Assembly (NCBI GenBank): GCA_014728185.1 | Contig: WJMB01000295.1 | Coordinates: forward strand, 1-15,612 | Source of the DNA: Candidatus Coatesiibacteriota bacterium | Lineage (GTDB): Bacteria > RBG-13-66-14 | Reading direction: 5' to 3' | DNA: 15,612 nucleotides | Shown: positions 7,411-15,532 of the stretch, one piece after another | How the letters are laid out: every line of letters begins with the position of its first letter | Numbering within the stretch: position 1 is the stretch's first letter | Program-made: the position numbers and the translations under genes | The notes under the pieces: model-generated | The model's database searches: none | The model's input: only the letters and a program-made list of their open reading frames with translations | Told to the model about the DNA's origin: nothing

Positions 7411-9087
7411 TTAGCCGTAGGCGTGGAGACCGCGAATGATCAGGTTGCTGAGCAGGTTCAGCACGGCCAGGATGAAAGGCAGCAGCGCCAGCCAGGCCAG
7501 GCGGCGGTCCCGCCAGGGCTTGACCCGTCGGGCGTGCAGGAAGAGCACCAGCACCAGCCAGACGAACAGGGCCAGGGTCTCCTTGGGGTCCCAGCTCCAC
7601 CAGCTCCCCCAGGCCTGCTCGGCCCAGATCATCCCGGCGACGATGCCGCCGAGGGTGTAGAAGGGGAAGCTGATCAACAGGGACTTGTAGCTGTACTCCT
7701 CGAGTTCGAGGGTACTGGGCAAAAGCCCCGCGCGGCGGGGGCGTTTGGTTCGACTCTTGATCAGGTACAAGACGGCGAAGACCATCCCGGCGGCCATGAA
7801 GCCCTCGCCCACGGCGGTCAGTCCGACGTGGAGGGTCATCCAGACGCTCTGCAGGGCCGGCATCAGTTGTTGAGCGATGCGCGGCTCGGCGATACCGGTC
7901 AGGGCCCAGATGCCGAAAACGAGGGCCATCGCGCCCAGACCGGCGTAATGGGCCTCGCGGCGCAGGGCGAAGTAGAGGAAGGCGCCGACGATGCACCAGG
8001 ACAAAAGCACCAGGAACTCGAACATCCCCGAGGTCGGGGAGTGCCCGGAGAGGATCCAGCGCAGAGCCAGGAAGATGGTGTGCCCGACGAAGCCCAGTCC
8101 AACGGCGCCCACACCCAACCAGGAGAGCCGGGGCCGGGAGAAGACCAGGGCGGCGAGGAAAAGCAGCGCGGCCAGGGCGTAGGCGTAGTGGGTCCAGTCG
8201 AGGATGGGCAGGCGGTGGTAGGTGGCGTAGGCTCGCCGGAAATCGTCGTCAGGGTAACCGGAGCGCCATAGGTTGGCCTGGATCAAACGTTGGTGGAAGG
8301 CGTTGAGGGCTTCGGCGGTGACCCCGGCGTCGCCGGTGCGTGCGGCGCTGGTCAGCTCTCGGGCGAGGGCGTGGAGGGCGGCCTGGTCCTGAAGCTGGGA
8401 ATAGGCGGCGTCGGCGGCGCCGAGCATCTCCGGGTCCATCCCGGTCTGGCTTTGATCGAACTCGACCAGTGCTGCGTCGACGGCCAACGGGTCTCCGCCC
8501 TGGAGGAGGTTGGACCAGCGTCGGTCACCGGAGGCCATCGGGGCCAGCCAGTTCAGGGCGGCCGGCTCGGCGTGGGCGGCGATGAAGTCCAGGCGACGTC
8601 CGAGGTCGCGCAGGTAGCGGCTCAGCTCCTCGTCGCCGGGGGATTCGAGCAATTCGCGGTAGCGCTCGTAGGCTTCGACGGGGCTGATGAAACCCCCGCT
8701 GTCTCCGGCGGCGCCGGGAACGGCGGGCAGGTGGAAAACGGGGGCGGCGTCGGCGCCTCCGGTGATGAACCAGAGAGCGAAGGCGGCGGGATCGAGCTCT
8801 CCGGCGACACCGGCGGGAGTGTCACCCTGGGTGAGTTGATCGCGCAGGTGAACGGCGAAGGAGAGGAAGACTTCCTCGTTGCCGCCGACCTTGAGGCCCA
8901 GCTCGGCGAAGTCTTCGGGAATCGGCACCTCGCTCCAGAGCTCGGCGGTGTTGGCTCCGGCCTCGCGCCGCGGCGGGGCGACGGGCTCGACGGCGGGTCC
9001 GTAGGCCGCGGCCGATGATCCTCCCAGCAGCAGCGACAGCGAGACCATCAGGAGAATCTGAGTAGTGTTCCGGCGGCGGTCGCTCAT
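7411..9087 (-). CDS. ccsA: CcsA/ResC-like cytochrome c biogenesis (haem exporter) protein
   Basis: This is the System II cytochrome c synthetase subunit that carries haem across the membrane. From the ATG at 9087 the protein has 558 residues. Residues 1-28 form a signal-like hydrophobic segment. Residues about 30-295 form a large, mostly helical extracytoplasmic domain that standard short CcsA proteins lack. About eight transmembrane helices follow from residue 297. The haem-handling tryptophan-rich motif WGSWWSWDPKETLALFVW is at 493-510. Candidate haem-ligand histidines are H336 (first helices), H420 (before the motif) and H518 (after it). PTSGMFEFLVLLSW (351-364) matches the family's conserved loop. 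The start was chosen because it makes an ATGA overlap with the resB stop and has AGGGGG upstream; the frame stays open to 9261 but gives no family-like extension. Confidence 0.93.
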   Translation of the reverse strand: MSDRRRNTTQILLMVSLSLLLGGSSAAAYGPAVEPVAPPRREAGANTAELWSEVPIPEDFAELGLKVGGNEEVFLSFAVHLRDQLTQGDTPAGVAGELDPAAFALWFITGGADAAPVFHLPAVPGAAGDSGGFISPVEAYERYRELLESPGDEELSRYLRDLGRRLDFIAAHAEPAALNWLAPMASGDRRWSNLLQGGDPLAVDAALVEFDQSQTGMDPEMLGAADAAYSQLQDQAALHALARELTSAARTGDAGVTAEALNAFHQRLIQANLWRSGYPDDDFRRAYATYHRLPILDWTHYAYALAALLFLAALVFSRPRLSWLGVGAVGLGFVGHTIFLALRWILSGHSPTSGMFEFLVLLSWCIVGAFLYFALRREAHYAGLGAMALVFGIWALTGIAEPRIAQQLMPALQSVWMTLHVGLTAVGEGFMAAGMVFAVLYLIKSRTKRPRRAGLLPSTLELEEYSYKSLLISFPFYTLGGIVAGMIWAEQAWGSWWSWDPKETLALFVWLVLVLFLHARRVKPWRDRRLAWLALLPFILAVLNLLSNLIIRGLHAYG

Positions 9088-10943
9088 CCCAGACCACCCC
9101 CTTCCGGCGAGAGCAGGCGGCGCAGCTCGGCCTCGGTCAGACGACGGGTTTCGATCTCCGCCCGCCCCTCGACGATGCTCAACCACAGGCGCCTGTGCGG
9201 GAAGAAGAGCAGCAGCAGGGAACCCAGCGCGGTCAGGGCAACGGCGGGCCAGAAGAGCCACAGTCCGGGATCGCGCTTGACCAGCAGGCCGGTGATCGGC
9301 TCCTCGTCGGCCAGACTGTAGGCCAGAGCGGTGTCTTCATCGAGGTGCGCCGTCGCCGTCGGATCGCTGTCGATGGGCCGCTCCAGCACGACCCGGTCGC
9401 CGTCGGCGCCGCCCACGGTCAGGCCGAGTCCGCTCTCGAAACCGACGAAGAGCACGCCGGCCGACCGGGAATCGATCCAACTGCCCTCGCTCGGGTAGTC
9501 ACCGCCCCAGCAGCGCAGCACCTCGACCTCCCCGGGTCGTTCCGGTCGCTGGGTCGAGGTGTAGCGGACGCTCCCCAGGATAAGGCGCAGCCCGAGTTCC
9601 TCCAACTGGGGATCGGTGTAGCCCGCCTGGCGCTCATACACCGGGACCCCTTCGGCTAAAACCTCGCCGTCGCGGGAGAGTTCGACGATTACCGCGGGGC
9701 CGATCCCCGCGTCGGGATCGGCGGGGAGGTACTCCCGGGCACGCACCCGGTAGGGCGAGTCGGGCAGAGTCACGGCGTCGCCGCCCAGGGGCGCCTGGAC
9801 GAATCCGCCGCCCCGGACCGGCTCGGGCGGGACATCGGAAGACGTTTCGACGGGTGAGGGCCCGGGGCTTACCGGTTCATCGGTGGCGGCTTCTTCGAGC
9901 GCGGCGGGGGTGTCCTCGACGTTCGGCGGGCTCTCCAAGGTCGGTTCGGAGGGGGAGGGCGCGTCATCCGCCGGAGTTCCATCGGCGGTATCGGGAGAAG
10001 CGGCGGCGGCCTCCGGCGGCGTGCTCAGCTCCTCGAACTCGACGGGCGGCGCCTCGGCGCGCAACTCGACGGCGGTGGGGTAGAGGGTGGAGTGGAGGTG
10101 GGCTCCCAGTCCGGCGGCGTAAGCCTCCAGGGCCTCGGGGGGACCCACGAGAAGCTCGACGGGGCTGCGCTCGTCGACCAGATATTGGTAGAAGGTCAGC
10201 CCGTCGAGGCGGTGGGGGTGGTTGACCTCGATCCTGGCGGGCTCAGAGCCTTCACCGTCGAGGGGCCGTGTCGTCAACTCGGTGTAGTAGGTCAGCACCT
10301 TGTCGGAGTTGGGGTCTCTCAGCGTGTCGAAATCGGTGGCGACCACCTCGAGCTCGCCAAGCTCCGGCGGCAGCAGTTGGGCCTGGCCCTCGAAGAGTAC
10401 CAGCAGGCTCTCCCGCTCCAGGGTCACCTTGAACAAACCGGCCAGGAGAAACAGGACCGCTCCAAGATGCAGCGCGAGCGAAGCCCACCAGCCGAAGGCG
10501 CTGTGCTCGGCGCTGAGGGATTCCTCGCTCGGTTTTTTCACCTTCCAGCCGCGGCGCTTGAGCCGCGAGGAGGTCAGAGTGATGAAGCGGCGGGGCTCGG
10601 TGGAAACGTTGAAGGAGAAGTCGACACGGCCGCTCGTTTTCGCGCCGCTGCGCAGCCTAGCGCGCAGCCGATTGACCACGCAGGCGACCAGGGAGAGGGC
10701 GAGCAGGACCTCCAGGGCGACGAAGTAGAAGGCTCCGAAGACGTCGTCGAGGCCCAGGGCGAAGATGATTCCGCTCCAGCCCTCGCCGTAGAGCTCCAGG
10801 TAGGCGTGGGGCGGCGCGTTTTGGATAACGAAGGCGCCGACCAGAGACAGCAGGGCCAGCGTCGTCAACAACCAGAACAGCACCCGCAGGGAACTAAACC
10901 AGGCCCACAGCCGCCGAAGAAAGCGGGGCTTCTTCTCCACCAT
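9084..10943 (-). CDS. resB: ResB-like cytochrome c biogenesis protein with a Pro/Glu-rich insertion
   Basis: This is the partner of CcsA in System II haem delivery and apocytochrome ligation. The protein has 619 residues from the ATG at 10943. Transmembrane segments are at about 20-40, 70-92, 151-172 and 561-582. The large extracytoplasmic domain between the third and fourth contains the family motif VNHPHRLDGLTFYQYLVD (about 240-257), and the final helix follows the typical KRDPGLWLFWP. Residues about 307-379 form a low-complexity Pro/Glu/Ala/Ser/Thr stretch inserted in that domain, longer than I expect for the family. The ATG has GGGAG five bases upstream; an in-frame TTG at 10958 would add 5 residues. 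The stop overlaps the ccsA start (ATGA), so the two genes form a coupled operon behind the promoter at 10983-11012. No cytochrome or thioredoxin-like maturation gene is in view. Confidence 0.92.
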   Translation of the reverse strand: MVEKKPRFLRRLWAWFSSLRVLFWLLTTLALLSLVGAFVIQNAPPHAYLELYGEGWSGIIFALGLDDVFGAFYFVALEVLLALSLVACVVNRLRARLRSGAKTSGRVDFSFNVSTEPRRFITLTSSRLKRRGWKVKKPSEESLSAEHSAFGWWASLALHLGAVLFLLAGLFKVTLERESLLVLFEGQAQLLPPELGELEVVATDFDTLRDPNSDKVLTYYTELTTRPLDGEGSEPARIEVNHPHRLDGLTFYQYLVDERSPVELLVGPPEALEAYAAGLGAHLHSTLYPTAVELRAEAPPVEFEELSTPPEAAAASPDTADGTPADDAPSPSEPTLESPPNVEDTPAALEEAATDEPVSPGPSPVETSSDVPPEPVRGGGFVQAPLGGDAVTLPDSPYRVRAREYLPADPDAGIGPAVIVELSRDGEVLAEGVPVYERQAGYTDPQLEELGLRLILGSVRYTSTQRPERPGEVEVLRCWGGDYPSEGSWIDSRSAGVLFVGFESGLGLTVGGADGDRVVLERPIDSDPTATAHLDEDTALAYSLADEEPITGLLVKRDPGLWLFWPAVALTALGSLLLLFFPHRRLWLSIVEGRAEIETRRLTEAELRRLLSPEGGGLG

Positions 10944-10982
10944 ATCATCTCCCGTCAATGGATCGACTCAGGCAAGGCCTAG

Positions 10983-11012
10983 ACTATACCACCCGCGGGG
11001 AGTACGGGGCAA
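10983..11012 (-). promoter_or_regulatory. Sigma70-like promoter for resB-ccsA
   Basis: On the minus strand, TATAGT (10983-10988) lies 18 bases from TTGCCC (11007-11012). The -10 matches consensus at 5 of 6 positions and the -35 at 4 of 6. A start about 7 bases beyond the -10 would leave a leader of roughly 30 bases before the resB ATG with its GGGAG site. It occupies the only gap (about 90 bases) between the preceding beta-barrel gene and resB. Confidence 0.55.
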
Positions 11013-11033
11013 GACGGGTGACGGATTAGTGGA

Positions 11034-12548
11034 TTACCAGACGAGTTCCAGACGGGCGCCCAGACTGAGCGAGAGCGGCGGAGCGGCGGTGGTGCTGCGG
11101 AGTTCCTGTTCGAGCAGATTCCGTGTGTAGAGGGCGACCCCGAGGAAATCGTCGATGGTGAAGGCCACCTCGACGTCCAGGGCGAGTTGGGCGGGAATCT
11201 CTCCCCCCGCGCCATCGGCCCGCGGTCCGAGGAAGTCGCCGCCGAGCTCGAAGCCGAGCCACTCCAGCGGTTCGAGCGATAGCGAGAGCTCGCCGCTGTG
11301 CTCGGCGTGGTGGGGCACGGGTTCGGTGAGGGGAGCGCGGCGGAAGGCGGCGGGGTCGGCGTACTCATAGTCCAGGGTCAGGCGACCGCGCCAGCGTCCA
11401 GCCGGCAGAGTGTAATCGACGAAGGCCCCCAGGACCAACAACTCGCGGTCGGGTCCTCGGCGGCGCTCCAGAGCGTCCGGTCCGGTGAGGACCAGCTCCA
11501 CGGGCTCGACGAGGCGGCGGTAACCCCCGCGCACACCGGCGATGGAGGTCTCGGCCAGGTGCAGAGAGTACTCGAGGTAATAGTCCTCGCTCAGCTTCAT
11601 CCGGGGTCCGACCCCTCCGGCGAGACCCTCGAGGCCGAAGCGGCCGTCGGCGGCGTCGGGTTGCTCGGCGTTGCGGCTGCCCACCAGGCTGATCAGGGAC
11701 AACGGACCGATCAGCAGCCGCACGGCGCCGTCGTAGAGCAGGTGGGGCGCCCCGTCGTAGGCCAATCCCACCCCGGTGGTCAGGAAGATCATTCGATCCA
11801 GGGTGAATGTGTTGACCAGATCGAAGGCGCCCGAAAGCGAAGCATCCCCGCCGGGTCGGCGTATTCCGGCGTCCACGGTGAGATAGTCGTCGGCGCCGAT
11901 GAACAGTCGCAGGCCCAAATCGGCGGCCAGCTCCGCGTCTTCGAGCTCGTCGCGGCCCCGCTGGCTGAACTCGTCGAAGCCCAGGCGGGCGAAAGTGGTC
12001 AGTCCCGGACGGGGGCACCAGACGCCCAGGACGTCGCTGAACCAACTCTGTTGGTCCTGCCGGTAGCCGTCGCCGTCGAAACTCCAGGCGTCGTAGCCAC
12101 CGTTGAGAATCACCCGGTGGCCCTCCCGGGGCAACCAGCCCGCGCCGGCCCGGAAACCGCCCGCTCCGCGCGGGTGGGTGTCGCGCTCCCGGGTGCCGTA
12201 CTCGGCCCGCACGTGGTAGGCGAACTCTCCCAGCTCGAGGGCGTGCTCGAGGCGACCCCGGCCGTCCAGGGAGTCGTCCAGGGAGCCTGTGATCCGGAAG
12301 TGTTGGTTGCGTGCCGGAGCGAAGAGGGGATCGCCCAGGAGTTCGACCTCGGGGGCGTAGGATTCCTCGATAAAGCGGCTGCCGGCGGTCAACACGCGCT
12401 CGTCGAAGGCCTCGACGGCGGCCGGTCCGGGATCGTCGACGCCGAGCAGGGCGAAGGTCTCGGCGAAGGCGGTCTCCTCGGCGCGATTGGCGGCCCGGGA
12501 AGCGACCGCCAACAGAACGAGCAACGGGACTGTGGCGCGGAGTCTCAC
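11034..12548 (-). CDS. Outer-membrane beta-barrel protein, coupled to the TPR protein gene
   Basis: This is a 504-residue protein with a signal peptide (MRLRATVPLLVLLAVASRA). The N-terminal 70 residues are probably a soluble or helical segment. From about residue 80 to the end there are alternating amphipathic beta strands (ALELGEFAYHVRAEYG, LAADLGLRLFIGADDYLTV, FFVDYTLP-like strands, and LALDVEVAFTIDDFLGVAL). The C-terminal residue is tryptophan, preceded by LSLGARLELV, a typical final barrel strand recognised by the BAM machinery. The segment YTRNLLEQE near the end resembles the late strands of TonB-dependent receptors, but no plug domain is visible. The start is GTG at 12548, overlapping the TPR gene's stop by four bases (GTGA), so translation is coupled. 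The function is unknown; partnership with the TPR protein is inferred from the coupling. Confidence 0.83.
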   Translation of the reverse strand: MRLRATVPLLVLLAVASRAANRAEETAFAETFALLGVDDPGPAAVEAFDERVLTAGSRFIEESYAPEVELLGDPLFAPARNQHFRITGSLDDSLDGRGRLEHALELGEFAYHVRAEYGTRERDTHPRGAGGFRAGAGWLPREGHRVILNGGYDAWSFDGDGYRQDQQSWFSDVLGVWCPRPGLTTFARLGFDEFSQRGRDELEDAELAADLGLRLFIGADDYLTVDAGIRRPGGDASLSGAFDLVNTFTLDRMIFLTTGVGLAYDGAPHLLYDGAVRLLIGPLSLISLVGSRNAEQPDAADGRFGLEGLAGGVGPRMKLSEDYYLEYSLHLAETSIAGVRGGYRRLVEPVELVLTGPDALERRRGPDRELLVLGAFVDYTLPAGRWRGRLTLDYEYADPAAFRRAPLTEPVPHHAEHSGELSLSLEPLEWLGFELGGDFLGPRADGAGGEIPAQLALDVEVAFTIDDFLGVALYTRNLLEQELRSTTAAPPLSLSLGARLELVW

Positions 12549-15151
12549 TCTAACACCGCCAGACGCTCGGCGGCCCGGTCTTGATAGGTCTGGGCGTAAT
12601 CGCCCTCGACGACCTTGGTGTACTGGCGTCGGGCGGCCTGGGGCTGGTCGCGGCGCTCGTAGATGTTGGCGCGGCGAAGGATCGAGCGGGCGGCGTAGGA
12701 GGGGTAGTCGCCGCCGTAGTCGTCGACGAGACGCTGGAAGAGGGCCAGGGATTCATCGAAGGCGGCGATGCCGTAGTTCAGCTCGCCGAGCCAGAAGATT
12801 GCCTGGACGGCGATGTCGGGGTCCCGGCTCTCGGCGGCCAGGCGGTGATGCTCCAGGGCCCGGGATTCGTAACCGGCCTCCTGCTCGACGAAGCCCAGCT
12901 CCAGGTGGGCCAGGTCCAGCCAGTTCCTAGAGGGCTCGGCGGCGATGATCCGCTCCAGGGCCGTCCGCGCCGGTCCGGGCTGGTGCAGCTCCCGGTAGAT
13001 CCCGGCCAACTCGTAGTTGGCCCGCAGCCAGTCCAGGCCTCCCGGGTACTGGTGGATCAGGATATTGTAATGCTCCAGGGCCAGGTTGTAGTCGCCGCCG
13101 CGTCGCGCGGCCCGGGCCAACTGGAAGTGCAGGCCCGCGCGGCCCGGTCCCGCCGGGGTCTGGGCCAGGGCGCTTTCGAGCAGGGCGATCACCTCGGCGT
13201 CGTCGCCGCTCTCGGCCAGACAGCGGGCCAGCTCCGCCGAGGCCGCGGCCAGCTCGGCGCTGTCCGGATGCTTTTCGAGGATGCGCCGGTAGTGGGCGCA
13301 AGCGGAGTCGATGTCGCCGTGATCCCGGTGGTGCCGGGCGATGGTCAGCAGCAGCTCCGGGGCCAGGTAGCTGCCGGGACGCAGTCGCAGGTAGGCCTCG
13401 GTGGCCTCGATCACGTCGGCGTAATCGCCCAGACGCCAGGCGCTGAGCTCGGCGCCGTAGAGGGCGTCGTCAGCCACCTCGCTGAGGGGGGTGGCGGCGC
13501 CCAAATCGGCGTAGAGACTCCGGGCGGCGGCGAACTCGCCCAGGGCGTAGTGACAGTCGGCGCGGCGCAGATCGGCGTAGTCGGCGTAGCGTGAGCGCGG
13601 ATACTCGTCACGCAGGCGTTCGAAGAGCGGAAGAGCTTCGAGGTGGCGGCCGGTCTCGAAGGCCGCCTGGGCGATCAGGTAGAGGGCGTCGTCGGCCAGC
13701 TCGTCGGCGGGAAAGGTGTCGACCAGGGCGGCGTAATCGTTCTGACCGCGCTGGTGCTCTCCGGCGCGGATGTAAGCCTGGCCGCGGCTGAACAGGGCCA
13801 CCGGGGCCAGTTCTCCGGCGGGGGCGGTCTCGAGCAGAGCGCTGTAGCGCTCCACGGCCAGGCGGTGGCGTCCGGTGTTGGTGGCGATGTCGCCGAGTTC
13901 GAGCAGGGCGTTGTCGGCCAGGGAACCCCCGGCGGCGTAGACGGGCAGGAAGAGCTCCTCGGCGCGACGCGGCGCGCCGCCGCGCATCGCCGACATGGCC
14001 CGCCAGTACGAGGCCGCGTCGCCGCCGTCCGGAGCGGCCACCCCGGCGAAGACCTCCTCGGCGGTAGCGTAGTCCCGCATCCGGTAGAGGCACAGACCCT
14101 GTTTGAAGCGGGCGGTCCGGGCCTCACCGCCGCGGGCCTCGTCGGCGGCCAGGCCGAAGTAATGGGCGCCGACGGCGTAGTCGCCGCCGGCCAGGGCGCT
14201 CTCGGCCAGCAAAACACGCGCGCCGGATCCGTAGACGCCGTCATCCAGCAGTCCGGCGGCCAGGGCCTCGGCTGCGGCGTAGTCGCTGAGGTGGTAGTCG
14301 GCCCAACCCAGGTAGTAGCGGGCCGCGGCGATCTCGTCGTCGCCGATCAGCTCCGAGGCCGGAGGGTCGGTCTGGGCCCCGCGGCTGATCCTTCCGAGAG
14401 ATTCGGCGGCGCCGGTGTAGTCCTCCAGAATGTAGAGGGTCAGGCCGTACTCGAATTCTGCGCGGTCGCTCAAGGGATGGGCGGCCGAGCGGGCCTCGGA
14501 GTAGGAGCGTCGGGCCTCCTCGTAGCGGCCGGCGGCGGCCAGGGTACGGCCTAGCCAGTAGTCCACCTGGGCGCGCACCGGCGGCGCGGCGCAGCCCTCC
14601 CGGGCAGCCCGCAGCTCCTCGACGGCGCCGTCGAGGTCGTCGAGCTGCACCTGGGCCTGGGCCATGGCGAAGTGGACCCCCCAGGAAACCTCGTCTTCGG
14701 CGCTCTCGCGCTCCATGCGCCGGTAGGCATCCAGGGCGCCGGCGTAGTCCCCGGCGTCGTAGAGCGACTCGCCCAGGCGGTAGAGGGCGTAGCCCCGGGT
14801 TTGGACCCCGGCGGAGAGACGGGAGGCCGCGCGGTAGCTCTGCGCCGCGCGGAGGTGGTCGCCCTGTTCGGCGTAACCCCGGCCCAACATGAACAGGGAA
14901 CGCTCCAGGTGCCGCTGGTTGGGCCGCTCCAGGATCAGCGCTTCCAGATGCTCGGTGGCCAGGGCGGACCGGCTGCGCGCCAGCTCGGCGGAGCCCAGGA
15001 CCCACAGGGCCTCGGTGTCCTGCTCGATCAGCGCCGCCGGGGTGGCCTGAAGGGCGGCGGCTGCGAACAGGCCGCGCTCGAAGAGGTCCTCCTGCGCCGG
15101 ACAGGCGAGGACGAGGACCACCATCAGGACTGTCAGCGCGCGCTGGGGCAT
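12545..15151 (-). CDS. Large secreted TPR-repeat protein
   Basis: The protein has 868 residues from the ATG at 15151, chosen because a signal peptide begins there (MPQRALTVLMVVLVLACPAQ). The frame stays open to 15292, but the extra N-terminal residues are basic and not signal-like. C17 could be a lipidation site, though leucine at -2 is atypical. From about residue 30 to the end the chain is a nearly continuous helical solenoid of TPR-type repeats, with recurrent Gly/Ala/Tyr patterns such as LFMLGRGYAEQGDHLRAAQS, YALYRLGESLYDAGDYAGAL, LYLIAQAAFETGRHLEALPL and AIFWLGELNYGIAAFDESLA. I estimate more than 20 repeats. It probably acts as a periplasmic or outer-membrane-anchored scaffold. The GTGA overlap with the downstream beta-barrel gene suggests that the two proteins work together. 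Confidence 0.88.
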   Translation of the reverse strand: MPQRALTVLMVVLVLACPAQEDLFERGLFAAAALQATPAALIEQDTEALWVLGSAELARSRSALATEHLEALILERPNQRHLERSLFMLGRGYAEQGDHLRAAQSYRAASRLSAGVQTRGYALYRLGESLYDAGDYAGALDAYRRMERESAEDEVSWGVHFAMAQAQVQLDDLDGAVEELRAAREGCAAPPVRAQVDYWLGRTLAAAGRYEEARRSYSEARSAAHPLSDRAEFEYGLTLYILEDYTGAAESLGRISRGAQTDPPASELIGDDEIAAARYYLGWADYHLSDYAAAEALAAGLLDDGVYGSGARVLLAESALAGGDYAVGAHYFGLAADEARGGEARTARFKQGLCLYRMRDYATAEEVFAGVAAPDGGDAASYWRAMSAMRGGAPRRAEELFLPVYAAGGSLADNALLELGDIATNTGRHRLAVERYSALLETAPAGELAPVALFSRGQAYIRAGEHQRGQNDYAALVDTFPADELADDALYLIAQAAFETGRHLEALPLFERLRDEYPRSRYADYADLRRADCHYALGEFAAARSLYADLGAATPLSEVADDALYGAELSAWRLGDYADVIEATEAYLRLRPGSYLAPELLLTIARHHRDHGDIDSACAHYRRILEKHPDSAELAAASAELARCLAESGDDAEVIALLESALAQTPAGPGRAGLHFQLARAARRGGDYNLALEHYNILIHQYPGGLDWLRANYELAGIYRELHQPGPARTALERIIAAEPSRNWLDLAHLELGFVEQEAGYESRALEHHRLAAESRDPDIAVQAIFWLGELNYGIAAFDESLALFQRLVDDYGGDYPSYAARSILRRANIYERRDQPQAARRQYTKVVEGDYAQTYQDRAAERLAVLE

Positions 15152-15358
15152 TGCCGCCGGGCTTTCTGAACGAGGGGTTGAGCGTTTGCGGGATCGGCGA
15201 TTGTACGACCGGGCCGGTTCGCGGTCAAGGCGCGGGGTGTGTTTAAAAGCCGACCGCCCAAACGGGCACCCGTCAACCCAACTACCTGACAAACCTAGCC
15301 TTATCCCAGACCGACCTCACCCGGGAGAAACCTCGAAAATAGCTGAAGGTCCAAATAC

Positions 15359-15367
15359 ATTATATCA
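15359..15367 (-). promoter_or_regulatory. Extended -10 promoter element upstream of the TPR gene
   Basis: On the minus strand the sequence reads TGATATAAT, a perfect TATAAT (15359-15364) with the TGn extension. No good -35 hexamer is at the usual spacing (CGGAAT at 17 bases), which is typical of extended -10 promoters. Transcription would start near 15352, giving a leader of about 200 bases before the ATG at 15151, unusually long for this window. Confidence 0.5.
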
Positions 15368-15462
15368 CATCGCCCGGGGAGATTCCGTTTTCAGCGAAGT
15401 CCGTTAGGCATCACACACGATCCCGGACTAGCTAGTTACAACTCGAAACACCGCCCCACCTC

Positions 15463-15532
15463 GCAAAAGCGCCTGAGCAAAAGCGCCTGAGCAAAAGCGC
15501 CTGAGCAAAAGCGCCTGAGCAAAAGCGGCTGA
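15463..15532. repeat. Tandem repeat, five 14-base units
   Basis: The unit GCAAAAGCGCCTGA occurs five times head to tail at 15463, 15477, 15491, 15505 and 15519. The first four copies are identical; the fifth has G in place of one C (GCAAAAGCGGCTGA). The array lies about 110-180 bases upstream of the inferred transcription start of the TPR gene. It could be a set of protein-binding sites, iterons or a simple slippage expansion. Confidence 0.95.

Noticed and set aside
9088..9261. N-terminal extension of ccsA to an upstream start
   Set aside because: The extra 58 residues are Arg/Ala/Pro-rich shadow of resB. The ATG at 9087 gives the ATGA overlap, a good ribosome-binding site and a signal-like N-terminus.
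11298..12584. Open plus-strand frame of 428 codons
   Set aside because: It is the shadow of the beta-barrel gene on the minus strand. The minus frame has a signal peptide, strand periodicity and a C-terminal aromatic residue; the plus frame has none of these.
15152..15292. N-terminal extension of the TPR protein
   Set aside because: The added 47 residues are basic and would bury the signal peptide, while the ATG at 15151 begins exactly at it.
15186..15407. Plus-strand 73-residue frame upstream of the TPR gene
   Set aside because: No ribosome-binding site or family motif is visible, and it overlaps the inferred promoter and leader of the TPR gene.
15463..15532. CRISPR array
   Set aside because: The units are 14 bases long, directly abutting, with no spacers and no cas genes nearby.
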